Made by a program: the position numbers and the translations under genes
Notes under the pieces: generated by a model
Told to the model about the DNA's origin: nothing
Database searches by the model: none
What the model saw: only the letters and a program-made list of their open reading frames with translations
In this document: positions 34,725 to 46,905 of the stretch, in pieces
Numbering within the stretch: position 1 is the first letter of the stretch
How the letters are laid out: each line of letters begins with the position of its first letter
DNA from: Sequoia sempervirens
Taxonomy: Eukaryota; Streptophyta; Pinopsida; Cupressales; Cupressaceae
DNA: 64,000 bases
Direction of reading: 5' to 3'
Assembly: GCA_007258455.2 (NCBI GenBank)
Contig: VDFB02018340.1
Span: 1-64,000 of the forward strand

Positions 34725-36353
34725 TTGAAAGCTAATTTAGACCCTACACTCGCATCATTGATGCCACGAAAGACAAAGAGTGTAAGGGAGATTTATGACA
34801 ACACACATAATGTTGATTTTGATGAAATTTTGAATTTTTCATTATTCTCTTATAGTGACCCAACACACTTTGAGGAAGCAATGAAAGAAGAGTTGGAAGC
34901 TATAGAGAGGAATAAAAAATGGGAGCTAATTGATTTACCCAAGGTTAAACAAGTCATTGGAGTGAAGTGGGTCTACAAGATCAAGTGTACAACTGAAGGA
35001 AAAATTGAAAGGCATAAGGCAAGACTAGTTGTCAAAGGATACAAACAACAACCTAGAATAGATTATGATGAGACATGCGCACTAGTTGCAAGGTTGGAAA
35101 TAGTTCAGAAAGTCATAGCAATTGCAGCCCAACATCATTGGAAGGTGTGTAAAATGGATGTAAAGTCAACCTTCTTGAATAGAGTGCTAAAAGAGGAGGT
35201 GTATGTGGAGCATCCACCTGGCTATGAAGTTCCAGGGTAAGAAGACAGGTCTATAGGTTGCAAAAGCTATTTATGGGCTGAAACAATCACCTTAGGCATG
35301 TACAATAGAATAGACTCTTATTTGTTGAGAAATGGTTTCAACAAAAGAAATAGTGAACCCACACTTTACATCAAAGCAACACAAGGTGATATTTTGATCG
35401 TTGTTTTGCATGTAGATGATCTGATTTTTACTAGAAACAGTGATAGGTTGATTGTTGATTTCAAAGAGGTGATAAAAATGAGTTTGAGATGACAGATTTG
35501 GGTTTGCTAAAATAATTTCTTGGGATTGGAGTGCAACAAATAGAGAATTTCATATTAATTTCTCAAACTAACTATCCCAAATAAATTTTAAATAGGTTTA
35601 AAATGCAAAATAACAAACCTGCACCAACATCAACAATAACAGGGCTGAAACTTTACAAAGAGGACACCAACAATGATGTGAACCCAACTCTCTACAAGAG
35701 CATGGTTGGAAATTTGATGTACCTAACATCCACTAGGCCTGATTTAATGTATGCAATAAGTTTGATTTCTAGGTTCATGGAGAAACCTAAAGACACACAT
35801 TAGCAAGCAATAAAAATGATCTTGAGATATGTGAATGGTACAACAGGTTATGGAATTTTGTATGCAACATAAAATGATTTTAAGTTGGCTGGTTACACAA
35901 ATAGTGATTGGGAAGGTAATGTAGATGATAGGAAGAGTACATCAGGATATGTATTCTACATGGGATTAGGTGTAATATCATGGGAATCCAAGAAGCAACC
36001 CATTGTCTCTCTCAGCACAACAACAAATGCAACAACATGTCAGGCTATTTGGTTGAGAAAGATACTTGCATATTTGAAGGAACAACAATTATTCATTGTG
36101 ACAATGTGTACTGAATAGCTTTGACAAAGAATCCATTCTTCCAGGGATGCAACAAGCACAATGAGATCTGATATCACTTCATAAGGGAGTTGGTGGAACA
36201 AGGTGAGATTGAATTGTAGTATTGCAGATTAGAACAACATCTTGCTGATATCTTCACCAAGGCATTGCCAAAAGATAGTTTTGAATGCCTAAGAGTTAGG
36301 CTTGGGATTTTGGACAACTTCAAAGATCAGCTCCAAAAGGAAACTACAGAATG
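34725..36353 (+). pseudogene. C2 pol, part 2: reverse transcriptase and RNase H
   Basis: RT is open from 34725 to 35240 (G-V-K-W-V-Y-K-I-K, then R-H-K-A-R-L-V-V-K-G-Y and D-V-K-S-T-F-L-N). After shifts, the catalytic motif at 35409-35420 reads H-V-D-D instead of Y-V-D-D. RNase H at 35603-36118 keeps R-P-D-L-M-Y and D-W-E-G-N, but about seven codons holding the T-E-A-E-Y catalytic Glu are deleted near 36022. Inactive. The polypurine tract AAGGGAGAG lies at 36371-36379. Confidence 0.87.
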
Positions 36354-36379
36354 ATAATTGACTTCAGATTAAGGGAGAG

Positions 36380-36944
36380 TGTTGGAATATTAATTAATAT
36401 GTAGTCAATAGATTGTCTCCCCTGCCCCAACGCATACCTTGCTAATGTTACCTATTAACAATAAATAAGCTAGGTAGTTTTGAATTCAAATTTTGAGCGC
36501 TCATTTCATGAGCAAAGAAAAACAAAAAAAGGGAAGAATGTTATGGTTAGTAGTAGTAGCTTTTGGTATTTTGTGAATACCCTGTAGCAATAGAAGAAAA
36601 TTCAACAAAAGAAAAGGAAATAGTAGAAAACAACAATAGGGAATTTTTTGTAGACACAACAAGTAGTTACAACAATGTAATTAATTCTAGTTTGGGTGTG
36701 TGAGTAGCACCAGGTTAAGATTGTAGTCCAAGATTGTACGTAGAATATTTTGTTACTATAAAACAGAGTTAGTAATCTATAATTTTTTAATTTGGGAAAG
36801 CAAATGAGGAATATATAAATCTGCAAATTTTTGTGTGTCATTTTATGTTGTCTTTGTGCATTATTTGTTATTTCCTATTTTGTTCTTCATTCTATTACAA
36901 CATAACATCTGTGATTTGTATTATTGCACCCCTGTCTGCTAACA
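36380..36944 (+). repeat. C2 3' LTR
   Basis: Direct repeat of 31399-31963 with the same length. Ends GCTAACA before the GTATG target copy. Confidence 0.92.
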
Positions 36945-37949
36945 GTATGTTGAAGTTGAGAAATGTTCACCTATATCAAGATTACTACAATGCTTCATTT
37001 TATGGAATAGTATAGATGTATCCATTTGTCCTTTAGTCTATTTTAAATCTACCTCTTGCTTTTAATTATCAAATCCCTCTCTATATCCACCTCCTTTGTT
37101 ACTATCAAAGAGCCTTTGATCATAGATTTCTTTATTCATGCCATATTTTATTTTTTCTCTCCTAAGCCTTATCAAGAAACCATTTTCCCTTTTAAAAAAT
37201 CTATCTAAGTTGCATAGCCATTTGTTTAACAGGAACCGCTACTTTAATTTTTCCTTTGAACCCATGTTATTGACTTCACCCAGCTAATCTGTGCATTACA
37301 TCTTTTACCATTCTAAATGTTGAGATATGTGTTGATTCAATTGTTCCCTGCATTATAATTTCAAAATGATGAAAACAACAGTTCACTCTTTAATGTGGAT
37401 AATTATTTCAACTAAATTGATAGGAGCCTCAATTTTGCTCACTATGTGAATTGAGATATTAATAGTATTATTGGTATTAATAGGTTAGCAAAGGAAATTA
37501 ATGTTTTAACTTCATAATTGCATTGATCGTCATTAGGAATTAAATGAATTTAATATTTTTCTTTATATTTTATCTTAATAATTCATTGAATTTCAATTAG
37601 GAAAGGGTACTCAAACCAAGATCTAATTCGTTATACGGTTATACATTAAAAAATTGTTTATAAAGTTTAATAGCGATTTAGTTTGTTTGGTAGGGAATAC
37701 TTTTGATTTATTACTTAGTTTACAAGATGTTCAAGAATATGCATAGGGATGTTAAAATTGTAATATTTCTTTTCTAGAACATATAAGTCTAATGGTGACT
37801 TTAGTTTAGCTAAAAAAAGGGATGGTAGTAGTTCATCCTTATCCTTCATCTTATTAAAAAGGAAGAAGGATTAAGTGGATTCCATTAGTTATTACAGGAA
37901 GAAAATTGGTGAAGGTATGAGTTATATTTAAATTCAAATAATTTATTTG
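36945..37949. other. No gene or repeat recognised
   Basis: AT-rich spacer between C2 and E4. Nothing recognisable on either strand. Confidence 0.4.
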
Positions 37950-38179
37950 TATATGTGGAGACCATCAAGCCTAGGATCACCATTTGCGGAATAAACCTTC
38001 ATAGATGCAAGAGAAGCAAATACGCTATTTTACCAAAAAGAGGGAATAAATTGAGATGCTAAAAATACATACTATACATGCTTTTTAAGTTGTGAAAATA
38101 TCAAACGAGTGAGAAAACAACCCTCCAGGAAAAAACCACCCAAAGTTATTTACCCTAAGATAAACTTAATACACTGACA
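37950..38179 (-). repeat. E4 3' LTR (lower-coordinate copy)
   Basis: Matches 42250-42479. Followed on the plus strand by CTCCCTCTTAAGTG, the complement of the polypurine tract CACTTAAGAGGGAG. Confidence 0.85.
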
Positions 38180-38855
38180 CTCCCTCTTAAGTGAAAAATT
38201 AGGGAGAATTATTATGAAAAATGAAGATGCAATATGGGTCTCGGCTAGACAACCATGTTAGGTACCCATTTATAATGTAGAAAAGAAAATCTCTCACAAC
38301 CAAAGAAAAGGAGAAAAAACCTGTGGGAAAAAAACCCCTCCAAAAGAGAGAAAGAAAACAAAAATGATGGATGGATGGAGGAATCAATCACAACCCCCAA
38401 GTACTAGATACATCATGTATATACAATAAATGATCCCCCCATATGAAGGAAAAAAAGAGATATTATTGTAAGGAATTGCATGTAAAAGATATCAATTAAA
38501 TGCAGATAAAGATTAAAAAAAGGAATGAAAAATACACAAAAATAATAATAGTGAGAGGCAATTTTAACGTGGTTCACCCAAATTTGGGCTACATCCACCA
38601 AAAAAGAATCCAATAATATTATCCAAAAAATCTAACCGATTACAACTAACAATCCTTGTAACTCAATACCGCTGCAAATACTACAATACAATATCAACAT
38701 AAACCCTAACCCTTATCTGTTTTATCAAGACTTATGTTGGTTATAAAAATATAGGGTTTTTTTAAGTCAGCCAATAGAAAAATAACTCCCGATGCCTTTA
38801 CAAAATAATAAGTCATTTGAGGTTGGGGCGCTGCCCCTTGACCCCGTAAGGGGTG

Positions 38856-39647
38856 CTACCCCTTGACGTTGTCTTGGAGGCATTGCCCCCAAACCCTTGT
38901 TAAATAATTTGGGGGGAAACCACACCAATAAAAGTGGGGAAAATTTAACCTTTGAGTTTGATGAGGCTCCATATAACAAAAATTATATCCCCCCATAATG
39001 AAGAAGCTCCAATGCCTACAAGCAAATCCTCTCCCCTTAGGAAGAAACAAGTACACCAAATGATGAAGCCACTCTATGTCCAATTGAAAATAGGAAGGAA
39101 GTCTCCAAATAGAAATATCTGAAGAGTGATGAGGAGTCTCCAAGCATGAATAATCCATTGCATAATCATGATAAAAAACAACCAAGAAATGTGACAAATC
39201 AAGTGAAGGCTCATCAATGTCAATCTCCAAAGACAATCTAGATGTATCAACAACCATGCTGAAATTTTCATCAAAGAGGAGAGAAATCCCCTCAAGTATG
39301 TCTCCCAAATATGCAAGATGAGACTCCATAAAAAAATATGAGATGTCTGCCAAATAATCATCCAATAAAGTAAGATTTGAAAAACTATGACCAACCTGCT
39401 CAAGAGAAGAACTCAAATTTGAAGAAGTGGGAGGTGAAAGAGGAGGAATCTCAACACTAGTATCAAGAACACCAAGATTCAAGTGACCAAACTTCTCCTC
39501 ACAAACATGATTTACCCTTGATGGAAGGGTATGAACAACAACCAAAGAAACACCATCATTAGGAATAAAATGAGAAAAATAATATAAGCGAGATGCATGA
39601 TCCACCACCCCTATAGAAATGATATCTTTAGTCTGTATATGTCTCAA
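38856..39647 (-). pseudogene. E4 263-codon ORF: pre-integrase start joined to unrecognised sequence
   Basis: The first 35 codons (I-I-S-I-G-V-V-D-H-A-S-R-L-Y) and E-E-K-F-G-H-L-N near codon 75 are the pre-integrase segment of copia Pol. The frame shifts relative to the protease just upstream, near 39650. After that no integrase residue is visible: the rest is Ser/Leu/Asp-rich, then aromatic-rich, and matches no family I know. An intact frame of this length in a decayed element is notable but may be chance. It opens at a TTG, not ATG. Likely a deletion junction plus read-through, not a new protein. Confidence 0.6.
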
Positions 39648-39649
39648 AT

Positions 39650-40884
39650 GTATACATGATCAATAGTGAAATCAACTATCTTACCTTGTGCACCATGAGT
39701 AATTTGATAAACTAAAATAAGATTAGTGGTAAAGGAGGGTACCTAAAGAGTATCATTAAAAGATCCTTCACCCATATCAATATAAACTTTTCCACAAACT
39801 TCCATGTAAGTATTGTTACCCATCAAAATGTAAGGTGAACTACAGGGCTCAAAAGAAGAGAAAATATCCATGGAAGATGTCATATGATGAGATGCATCTG
39901 AATCAAGAAGCCATTACCCATTTTTAGGAATAGTGGAAGCCAAAAGTGCTTTACCTTTCATCCCATTAGAAAATCCTGCATTCCCTAACTGTGTAGGTTT
40001 AGATGATGATGCATATGGAGATGCATAAAAAGGAGACTCTAATGAGGGCAGCAAGATGTTCTTCTGAAGAAGGTGAGTGAGCTCATCAATCTTCTTAGTA
40101 TATCACCTATGCTCATCATATCTAGATCTCTTACAATAAGCACATTTGATCTTCTTCTTTTGTGATGGTTCCTCTTTGGAAGAGTTTTTGGTCTCAGGAG
40201 TAGGATCCTTAACTTTCTCATTAGACTTAGAATCCTTATTCTGTTCTTGTTCTTGCCACTTGAAGATTGATCCATCAAGGTATGACTCTTAGGAAGAGTA
40301 TCTATCTGAATCAACTTGGCATGTTCCCTAATCATTCTATCACAAAAATCCTCAAATGAAGGTATCTTATGATCTTCTCCCATGGCATCCATAGTAGAAT
40401 AGAAGGTAGAGGAAAACACTTTGAAAGGGACCTCTCAATTTTGACAAGATCAAGAAAATACATTCCTGATCATTTTTGGCATGACCACATCCTTTCAATT
40501 GTAACAAAATCAATTTGAACTATGCAAGGAAATCCTAAATTGTGGGAAAGGCATCTAGGGAGAGAGAGCTGAAATCAACTTCAAGTTGCAAGATTTTGAA
40601 CTAGTTGACCTTACCATACAAATTATCAAGCTTTTCCACACCTCTATAGTTTTTGTACACTTCACAATATGAAACAATAAATTATCATACACATGGAGAC
40701 CTAGGATTCCTCTTGCCTCATCCATTTTGTTGCGATGGAAAAATTTCTCAAATTCCTTAGTGAACCTGGGTTGTTTGGCATCCAACATTTTCCAAAGACC
40801 CCAAGATTGCAACAGTTGTGCCATCTTAAGCTTCCACGTGTGATAGTTGTGTGGAGTGAGAAATTCAATCCTTGGGTCTGACAT
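39650..40884 (-). pseudogene. E4 gag and protease
   Basis: ATG at 40884 opens S-D-P-R-I-E-F-L, then N-Y-H-T-W-K-L-K-M, the copia Gag start. 40419-40039 continues Gag. The CCHC knuckle near 40100-40140 has Tyr in place of His and a stop in place of the last Cys. The protease near 39910 reads W-L-L-D-S-D-A-S-H-H-M, with the Asp-Ser-Gly changed to Asp-Ser-Asp (39896-39904). Later frames carry the usual L-I-L-V-Y-Q-I segment. Several stops. Confidence 0.85.
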
Positions 40885-42233
40885 GATTTATAAGGACACA
40901 CAAAAAGGACTAAAAGGCCCTACACCCCCCAAAATGGATACAAGAAGTTTATCCAATTCCCAACCACCAAATTTTCCAAGAAATTACTTTGCCAAAAAAA
41001 TGCAAAAATAATGCAATAAATTGAAAAAAAAAATTCAGAAAAAAGGTACCTCAACCAAGCTTCCAATCACAACAACACACAAGCACCACCTTCGAAAGCT
41101 AGACTTGTCAACACAGGCAGAATAGTTGATCCACACTAGAGAGATACATCTGTGTGAGATAACTCACCCGAGCCTTAGCTCACATAAGAATGAAAACACT
41201 AGAATATAAAAGACAAATTGCCACCAATTTTTCACCGATGTGGGATAATATTGCACAACCAAGTTAAAAATGGTGAACTTTTTGCATGCCCAACAAAAAA
41301 GGAAACCCTAAATATTCATTTAAGATGTCCACTAGCAAGAGAAATCATTCCAAATGTTAAACCACACAAACTTGGCCTTCTCCAAATCATGGGTAATGAG
41401 AAGGGTGACAAAATCGCAACCCCCAATCAGATTCATGGCCTACAGATGTAATACATGCCCTTACACAACAAATGAAAATGCCTTCAAACTGTAAACGACC
41501 CTATGAGGTTCTATCAGGCCTTTAGGAAATGAGACATAGCCCTCCAGTGAAGAAAACACCTCACATCAAAAAAAAAATCGTGGCCTCTCAAAAGAGAATT
41601 ATGCTCCAAACACTCCTACGACATCTACATATAATTGATGCCAAGAGTAAATCCAAACAGATTTTTTGAAATGCCTCATTGAAATTGTCGCAACCAATAG
41701 GAAAATCATGGCCTCCCCAATGCAAAAAAATGGCTCAAATTTATACAACTCCTATTTGCAATGTCATTAGCTTGCAAGAATGGTGTCTTGTGACATTAGT
41801 CGCCCCTCAAAATAGAGGCATCCATCCTCCATAGAAATTTGTAGCCACAAAAAAATGCATCTTCCAATGAAGTTCACTTGAGTGTAAAAAAAAATGTCTC
41901 ACAAAAAGAAAAAATGGCTCCTCTTCAATTGAGAGTCGACCTCTAAATGTATGAACATCAACAAGATAGACAAGTGTGCCTGCCAAAGGTAAATCACGCC
42001 TTCAAACATAACATCCGTGCACTCACAAACAAATGGCAAAAAATAATACCTTAGATCAAATTTTCCAACAATAGGAGATCATTATTTTCTTCAATGTAAT
42101 TCAAACAACCATCATTGGAAACAAATGCAACAATATTCTCAAAGTAGATCATAGCCAACAAACATAAAATTGAATATCAATTTGGATCTCAAAAAACCTC
42201 TAATAAAAACTCTCAAAGGAAGGAGGGAAAAAT
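40885..42233 (-). other. E4 leader, no gene
   Basis: Long region between primer site and gag; no coding pattern recognised. Confidence 0.5.
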
Positions 42234-42249
42234 GGTTGGCTCTGATACC
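42234..42249 (-). other. E4 primer-binding site
   Basis: The minus strand reads TGGTATCAGAGCCAACC, the exact initiator-Met primer site, directly inside the LTR. Confidence 0.93.
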
Positions 42250-42479
42250 ATGTAGGTGGAGACCACCAAGCCTAGGATCACCATTTGCAAAATATACCTT
42301 CATAGATGCAAGAGAAGAAAATACACCATTCCACCAAAAAGAGGGAATAAATTGAGATGCTAAAAATACATATTGTACAAGCATTTAAAGCCGTGAAAAT
42401 ATTAAACGAGTGAGAAAACTACCCTATGGAAAAAACCACCCAGAGTTATTTTCCCTAAGATAAACTTAATACAATAACA
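42250..42479 (-). repeat. E4 5' LTR (higher-coordinate copy)
   Basis: Direct repeat of 37950-38179; it adjoins the primer site. Confidence 0.85.
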
Positions 42480-44288
42480 AATTGTTATTATATGCAAGGA
42501 ATCACGGTTGTATAACATGTTGATTAGATGATTTATATAATGATAATTGCTAATCCTTTTTCTATTTGACCATAGTGTAGAAAAAATCATATGGTAGTAT
42601 GAAAATGTATCCTTCATTTGTAAATAGACTTAGCTTACCATCTTTGACTCTCTTTCATATTTCATTATTAATTACCTTTATCATATTACAACTCTTCCTA
42701 AATCTATGGCGATTCAGACTTACATTACTCTAATATGATGTAGAAGGAAACCATTACAATGATAAGTCTTATCACTTACCACTAGATAAGTGGAAGTGTT
42801 CATTTCATTATTTTATTTGATTCTCTAAACCTATTGAGCAAGTGGAATATCACTCACTACTAGATAGGCGAAGAGTTCATTTCATTGTTTTATTTTATAT
42901 ATGCATATCATTGTCACCCAATCTAATGATAGTTAGAATGTTTCAACGAATGTTTGACTATATGATGTTTGATTATGGAATCAATACCTTTTTCACCTAA
43001 TTTCAAGTTAATGGAAAATAATTTTAAAGTGTTGCTACACCTAAGTGGGTGACAACCAACATGAAACTATCTGGGATAATGTAATCCTAGAAAGGGTTGC
43101 ATACCCACTAATTACAACTACTTAGTTATTATGACGATCAATATTAAATTGATTCTAAGATAGTCCCATTTCTTGCTTAGGGGTTTGGCTAGAGTCCAGG
43201 TGGCTCCACAATGCCAATATGATTGGGTGGTGAGAAAGCCTTACTCAATGTATGCATCTTTACAATTGTTTGATCAAAGATATTGGAATTAAAAATATAT
43301 TTAAAGTTTACAATTATTGTATGTATATTTCTAATGGTTAAATGATTCTTTTAAATTACTATTGATTTATTCTTAAAAAGAAATTCAGTAGAGGTTTTCA
43401 AGATTATCTAATGTGGTTATTACAATGAAGTATTTGGTTGTAGTGATAATGTGTTTGTGGTTGTTAGAGGAATTTGTATTAATCTTACCAATGAGGTTAA
43501 GTTAGTTGAAAATAGGTTGTCATTGATGTCAAAGGGTGTCGAGACTATCATAAATGTCTTTGATGTCAAGGTTTTCATAAATGAAAAAGATTGTAGGAGT
43601 ACTTGCAATATCATTATATTTCCTTGGGCTTGTCATGTTTTGGTGCAAGAAAGTTACAAAAATATATGCTATATTTATGGTAGCATGTTGTGTATTTGGA
43701 GGTGTTAATCATGAAGAAGTTGTCTCATTAATCATATCGCTAAATCAAGTTTCATTGAGGAGTGATTGCCTTCTAGGATTTGGTGTGTACTATATGCTTA
43801 ATATACCATGCAGAGTATGTTTTCAATATGAATGTAGTGGTCCTAAAGTATGCAAAAGGATATCTTTTGGGAAGATATACTTCTCTGGAAATACAAATAT
43901 GGTTGGAATTTCTTTCAAAAATGTAGTTTTTCATTGAGGTTTGGAAGGAGAGCATGTCTACACTAGTTTTATTAGTTTCTTGAGTTTTTGGAGGATATGT
44001 TTAGTTTGTAAGAAGTTTGAAGTGATAAAGGTTCCTTTTTCATGCTTTTCTACCTGTTCGAGTTCGAGGAATGTGCGGTAATGGATAGTAGTGTGCAAAA
44101 TTCAAATCTCTCATGTGGTGTTAGGATAGGACCTAGTTAAGGTTACCATGGTAGTGCACAACATCATGTTCTTTTGGCGGCAAGAATATTGAAATTGGAC
44201 AGACCTATTACATGTTTCATGTAAATGAAATTTAGGTCCACCTTATGTCATCTTGGCTATTTGTAGATCCCTGACCAACATAGAAGAG
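42480..44288. other. No gene recognised
   Basis: AT-rich spacer. The plus open frame 43581-43937 (118 codons, Cys- and aromatic-rich) has no family resemblance I can name and no supporting context. Confidence 0.4.
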
Positions 44289-44931
44289 TGTTAATGTAAT
44301 GCCATGTATATATTTCAAATGTTCAAATGAAAGTGAAGTGACTTGAGTACAATATGTGAAGCATAATTACACAAGTGTGAAGAAAACTTGTTTGAAGGGT
44401 GTAAACTAAAGAGAAGGTGTGAAGAAAAGAGAGTGTGCTAGTATCAAAAGATCATTTTCAGTGAGCAAGAGTGTCAACAATGATTCTAGCATATGAATGT
44501 GTTGTATTAAAGATTCATAACCTTTATGATTGTATTTTTGTAGGATTGGTGTTCTACCTATTATATTATTTTATTTGGGGATTGGTGTCTCCAATAGGTT
44601 GGTGCCTACAAGCACATTAGGGGATTGTTATCTCTGGTAGACCTTGGTGCCTACTTTAGTGTATAAAATTCACTTGTACATATTTGCATTGGGAGGCTAT
44701 TTTTGGCGAGTAGATCCAAGCAACTATTCTCACCATGTTTTTTACCATCTTGTTTTTTCCATGTATAGCTGGTGTTCTCTTGTGTGCTTTATGTTGTTAT
44801 GTTTTGTTTGTTTATGTGAGGTTTGTTGTGAAGAATCATACATGCTAATAAATTATGAAAAAAGTTAAGAATTTTGGAATTGCTTAGATCTACTAATTCA
44901 CCCCCCCTCTCAGTAGATTGTGTGCCCTTCA
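44289..44931 (+). repeat. C3 5' LTR (start tentative)
   Basis: The 3' end TGCCCTTCA just before the primer site is clear, preceded by AATTCACCCCCCCTCTCAG, a stretch common near the 3' end of plant copia LTRs. The start at TGTTAATG is a guess, as no second LTR is available. Confidence 0.45.
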
Positions 44932-44932
44932 A

Positions 44933-44946
44933 TTGGTATCAGATCC
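44933..44946 (+). other. C3 primer-binding site
   Basis: TTGGTATCAGATCC, one base different from the initiator-Met primer site. Confidence 0.88.
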
Positions 44947-45063
44947 AATTTCCTTTAAAGAAGCCTAATAGCTTAAGGTAGGTCTGGGATGGCACAATAA
45001 AGTTTTTCTAGATATAAAGAACCAATATTTGATGCATGAAATTTTTCATTTTGAAAAGTTAGG

Positions 45064-46905
45064 ATGGAGTCCTATTTGATGGAATTAGGAATGAACATCA
45101 AGATAGTAGTAGAGGGATATGACATTCCTAAAAACCCTCCTAGGGATCAAGTCAAAAAGAGGGCTTGTGAACTCAATGCTAAGGCAAGGATTGCTATTTT
45201 ATGTGGATTGAATAATTCTAAATTTTTGAAAGTGATGCAATGTAAAACAAAAAATGATATATGGGATAAATTAGAGAAAGTCTATGAAGGTGATGAAAAA
45301 GTCAAAGAGGTAAAGCTACAAACTTATAGAGCTTAGTTTGAATGTCTAAAGATGAAAGAAGATGAAAGAAGATGAGAATATTGCTACATTCATACTTTGA
45401 GTTGATGAAGTTGTCAACTCTATCCAAGGTCTTGGTAAGAACTTGGAAGAGAAGATTGTTGTGAAAAAGATACTTAGATCTCTCCCTATAAGGCTTGATT
45501 ATGAAGTCTCTACTATTGAATAAGCTAAGGATTATAATGTTTTAAAGTTGATTTAACTGCATGGAATTCTAACTAGATTTGATATTATATTTGAAAGTGA
45601 AGTTTCTATAAGAAAAGAGGTTGTATTCAGAGTATCTATGAAGCAAGTTGATCAAGATTCTGATGTTGGATTGGATCCAAAAGAAGAAATTTTTTCTAGG
45701 AAGCTACAAAGAGGTCATGGTAAGTACAAAGGAAAGTTACTTTTTAAGTGTTTCAATTGTGAAGAAGTAGGAAATTTTATGGCTAAGTGTCCCCATAAGA
45801 AGTCTAACAATTTTGAGAAAAAGAATGGAAATAAATAATTTCAGAGAAGGTTTAAAGGTTAGAGGAAACATAAAAGTTTCTACACTAATGAGGAAGAAGA
45901 CTACTCTACTGAAGAAGAAGATGAAGATGTATTTGAAGATGAAAAAGAAAAGTTTGTATTCATGGATTTTGAGACTAATAAAGGATATGTAAAAATGGAT
46001 TCTGGTAACAATGAAGAAGAGGTAGATCTTATGGAAGAATTGATGCGTTGGAAAAGAAATCAAAAGGCTGAAGAACAAAATTGTAGAAGAGGTGAGGGAT
46101 AACAAAAAGGTATCTCAAGATTTGTAGAAATAAAAAAGATGATTATTCATTTGAAGACCCAAATTGAAGAAGCAAAAAGGATTGAAGAAGTTCTAATAGA
46201 AAAGTTACTATCAAGAGATAAAGACTACGAGAAGTTGGAAGTAGAAATTGTGACAATGAGAAAAGAGCTTGAGAAAGTGAACCACCAGTTGTAGATGAAG
46301 TTTGGATAGAGTACTAAAACCCTAGATCAAATTTTGGGAAGCTAGAGAGCTCTACATGTCAAAACTAGAATAGGTTTTGATAATCAAAAGAAGAAGATGA
46401 CATAACATTCGGTGAAGACTGCTAAAATAAGTTTGGAAGTGATAGGATTTATAATTTCAAATTCTGAAAGAACTATGGAAAATGATGAAATCATGACACT
46501 CAAAGATGGATTTATTCAAGTACAAAACAAAAGAAGAAGATCCAAAAGATAGGGATACAACATTGGGTTCAATTATCATTTCTCTAGTTATTGTTTCAAT
46601 TGTAATAGTTTTGGTCATAAGGTTGTGGACTATAGTAAAGCTCCAATAAGAATAAATAACTTTGTTAAAAACAATGTATTTACACCTCTATATAATTTTA
46701 ATATCATTTTCTACAAGTGCAACAACTTTGGACAGATTGCAAGGAATTGTAGAAGCAATTTTGTAAGTCCTCCTCTACTAAAAATTGGAAGAAAAGGATA
46801 AAAAATTAGAAGTCATGAATTAGATAAAGTATGGAAGAAGGTTCTTGAAGAAAGGAAGTCAAAAAATTCAATGATTGCTCAAACTACACTACATGCTTTG
46901 AAGGA
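45064..46905 (+). pseudogene. C3 gag
   Basis: ATG at 45064. The first 90 codons hold the copia Gag core (N-A-K-A-R-I-A-I-L-C-G-L, then I-W-D-K-L-E-K-V-Y-E-G). Later frames carry a knuckle at 45746-45790 with Asn for His (C-F-N-C-E-E-V-G-N-F-M-A-K-C). Near 46590 there is a second knuckle (C-F-N-C, H kept, last Cys to Tyr) and near 46710 a third (first Cys to Phe, His to Gln). Between them is a charged, probably coiled-coil stretch. Many stops and shifts. Confidence 0.83.

Larger units (their letters stand above)
31399..36944 (+). mobile_element. C2: Ty1/copia retrotransposon, related to C1
   Basis: Full-length element of 5.5 kb with two 565-bp LTRs (31399-31963 and 36380-36944), flanked by GTAGG (31394-31398) and GTATG (36945-36949), a target duplication with one change. 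It has a primer site, gag, protease, integrase, RT, RNase H and polypurine tract in copia order. Protein motifs closely parallel C1. The LTRs are clearly more diverged than those of E2 or E3 (about 20 differences in the first 136 bp by eye), so it is older. Confidence 0.92.
37950..42479 (-). mobile_element. E4: minus-strand copia derivative lacking reverse transcriptase
   Basis: Terminal direct repeats of 230 bp (37950-38179 and 42250-42479), an initiator-Met primer site on the minus strand, a purine tract at the other end, and ATTTG / AATTG flanks (4 of 5 match) delimit a 4.5-kb element. It encodes copia gag, protease and the pre-integrase start, and then an open frame without any RT, RNase H or integrase core. 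It must have depended on another copia. Confidence 0.85.

Noticed and set aside
43581..43937. 118-codon frame with a hydrophobic start
   Set aside because: No recognisable domain, no promoter or homologous context, and such length occurs by chance in AT-rich DNA.
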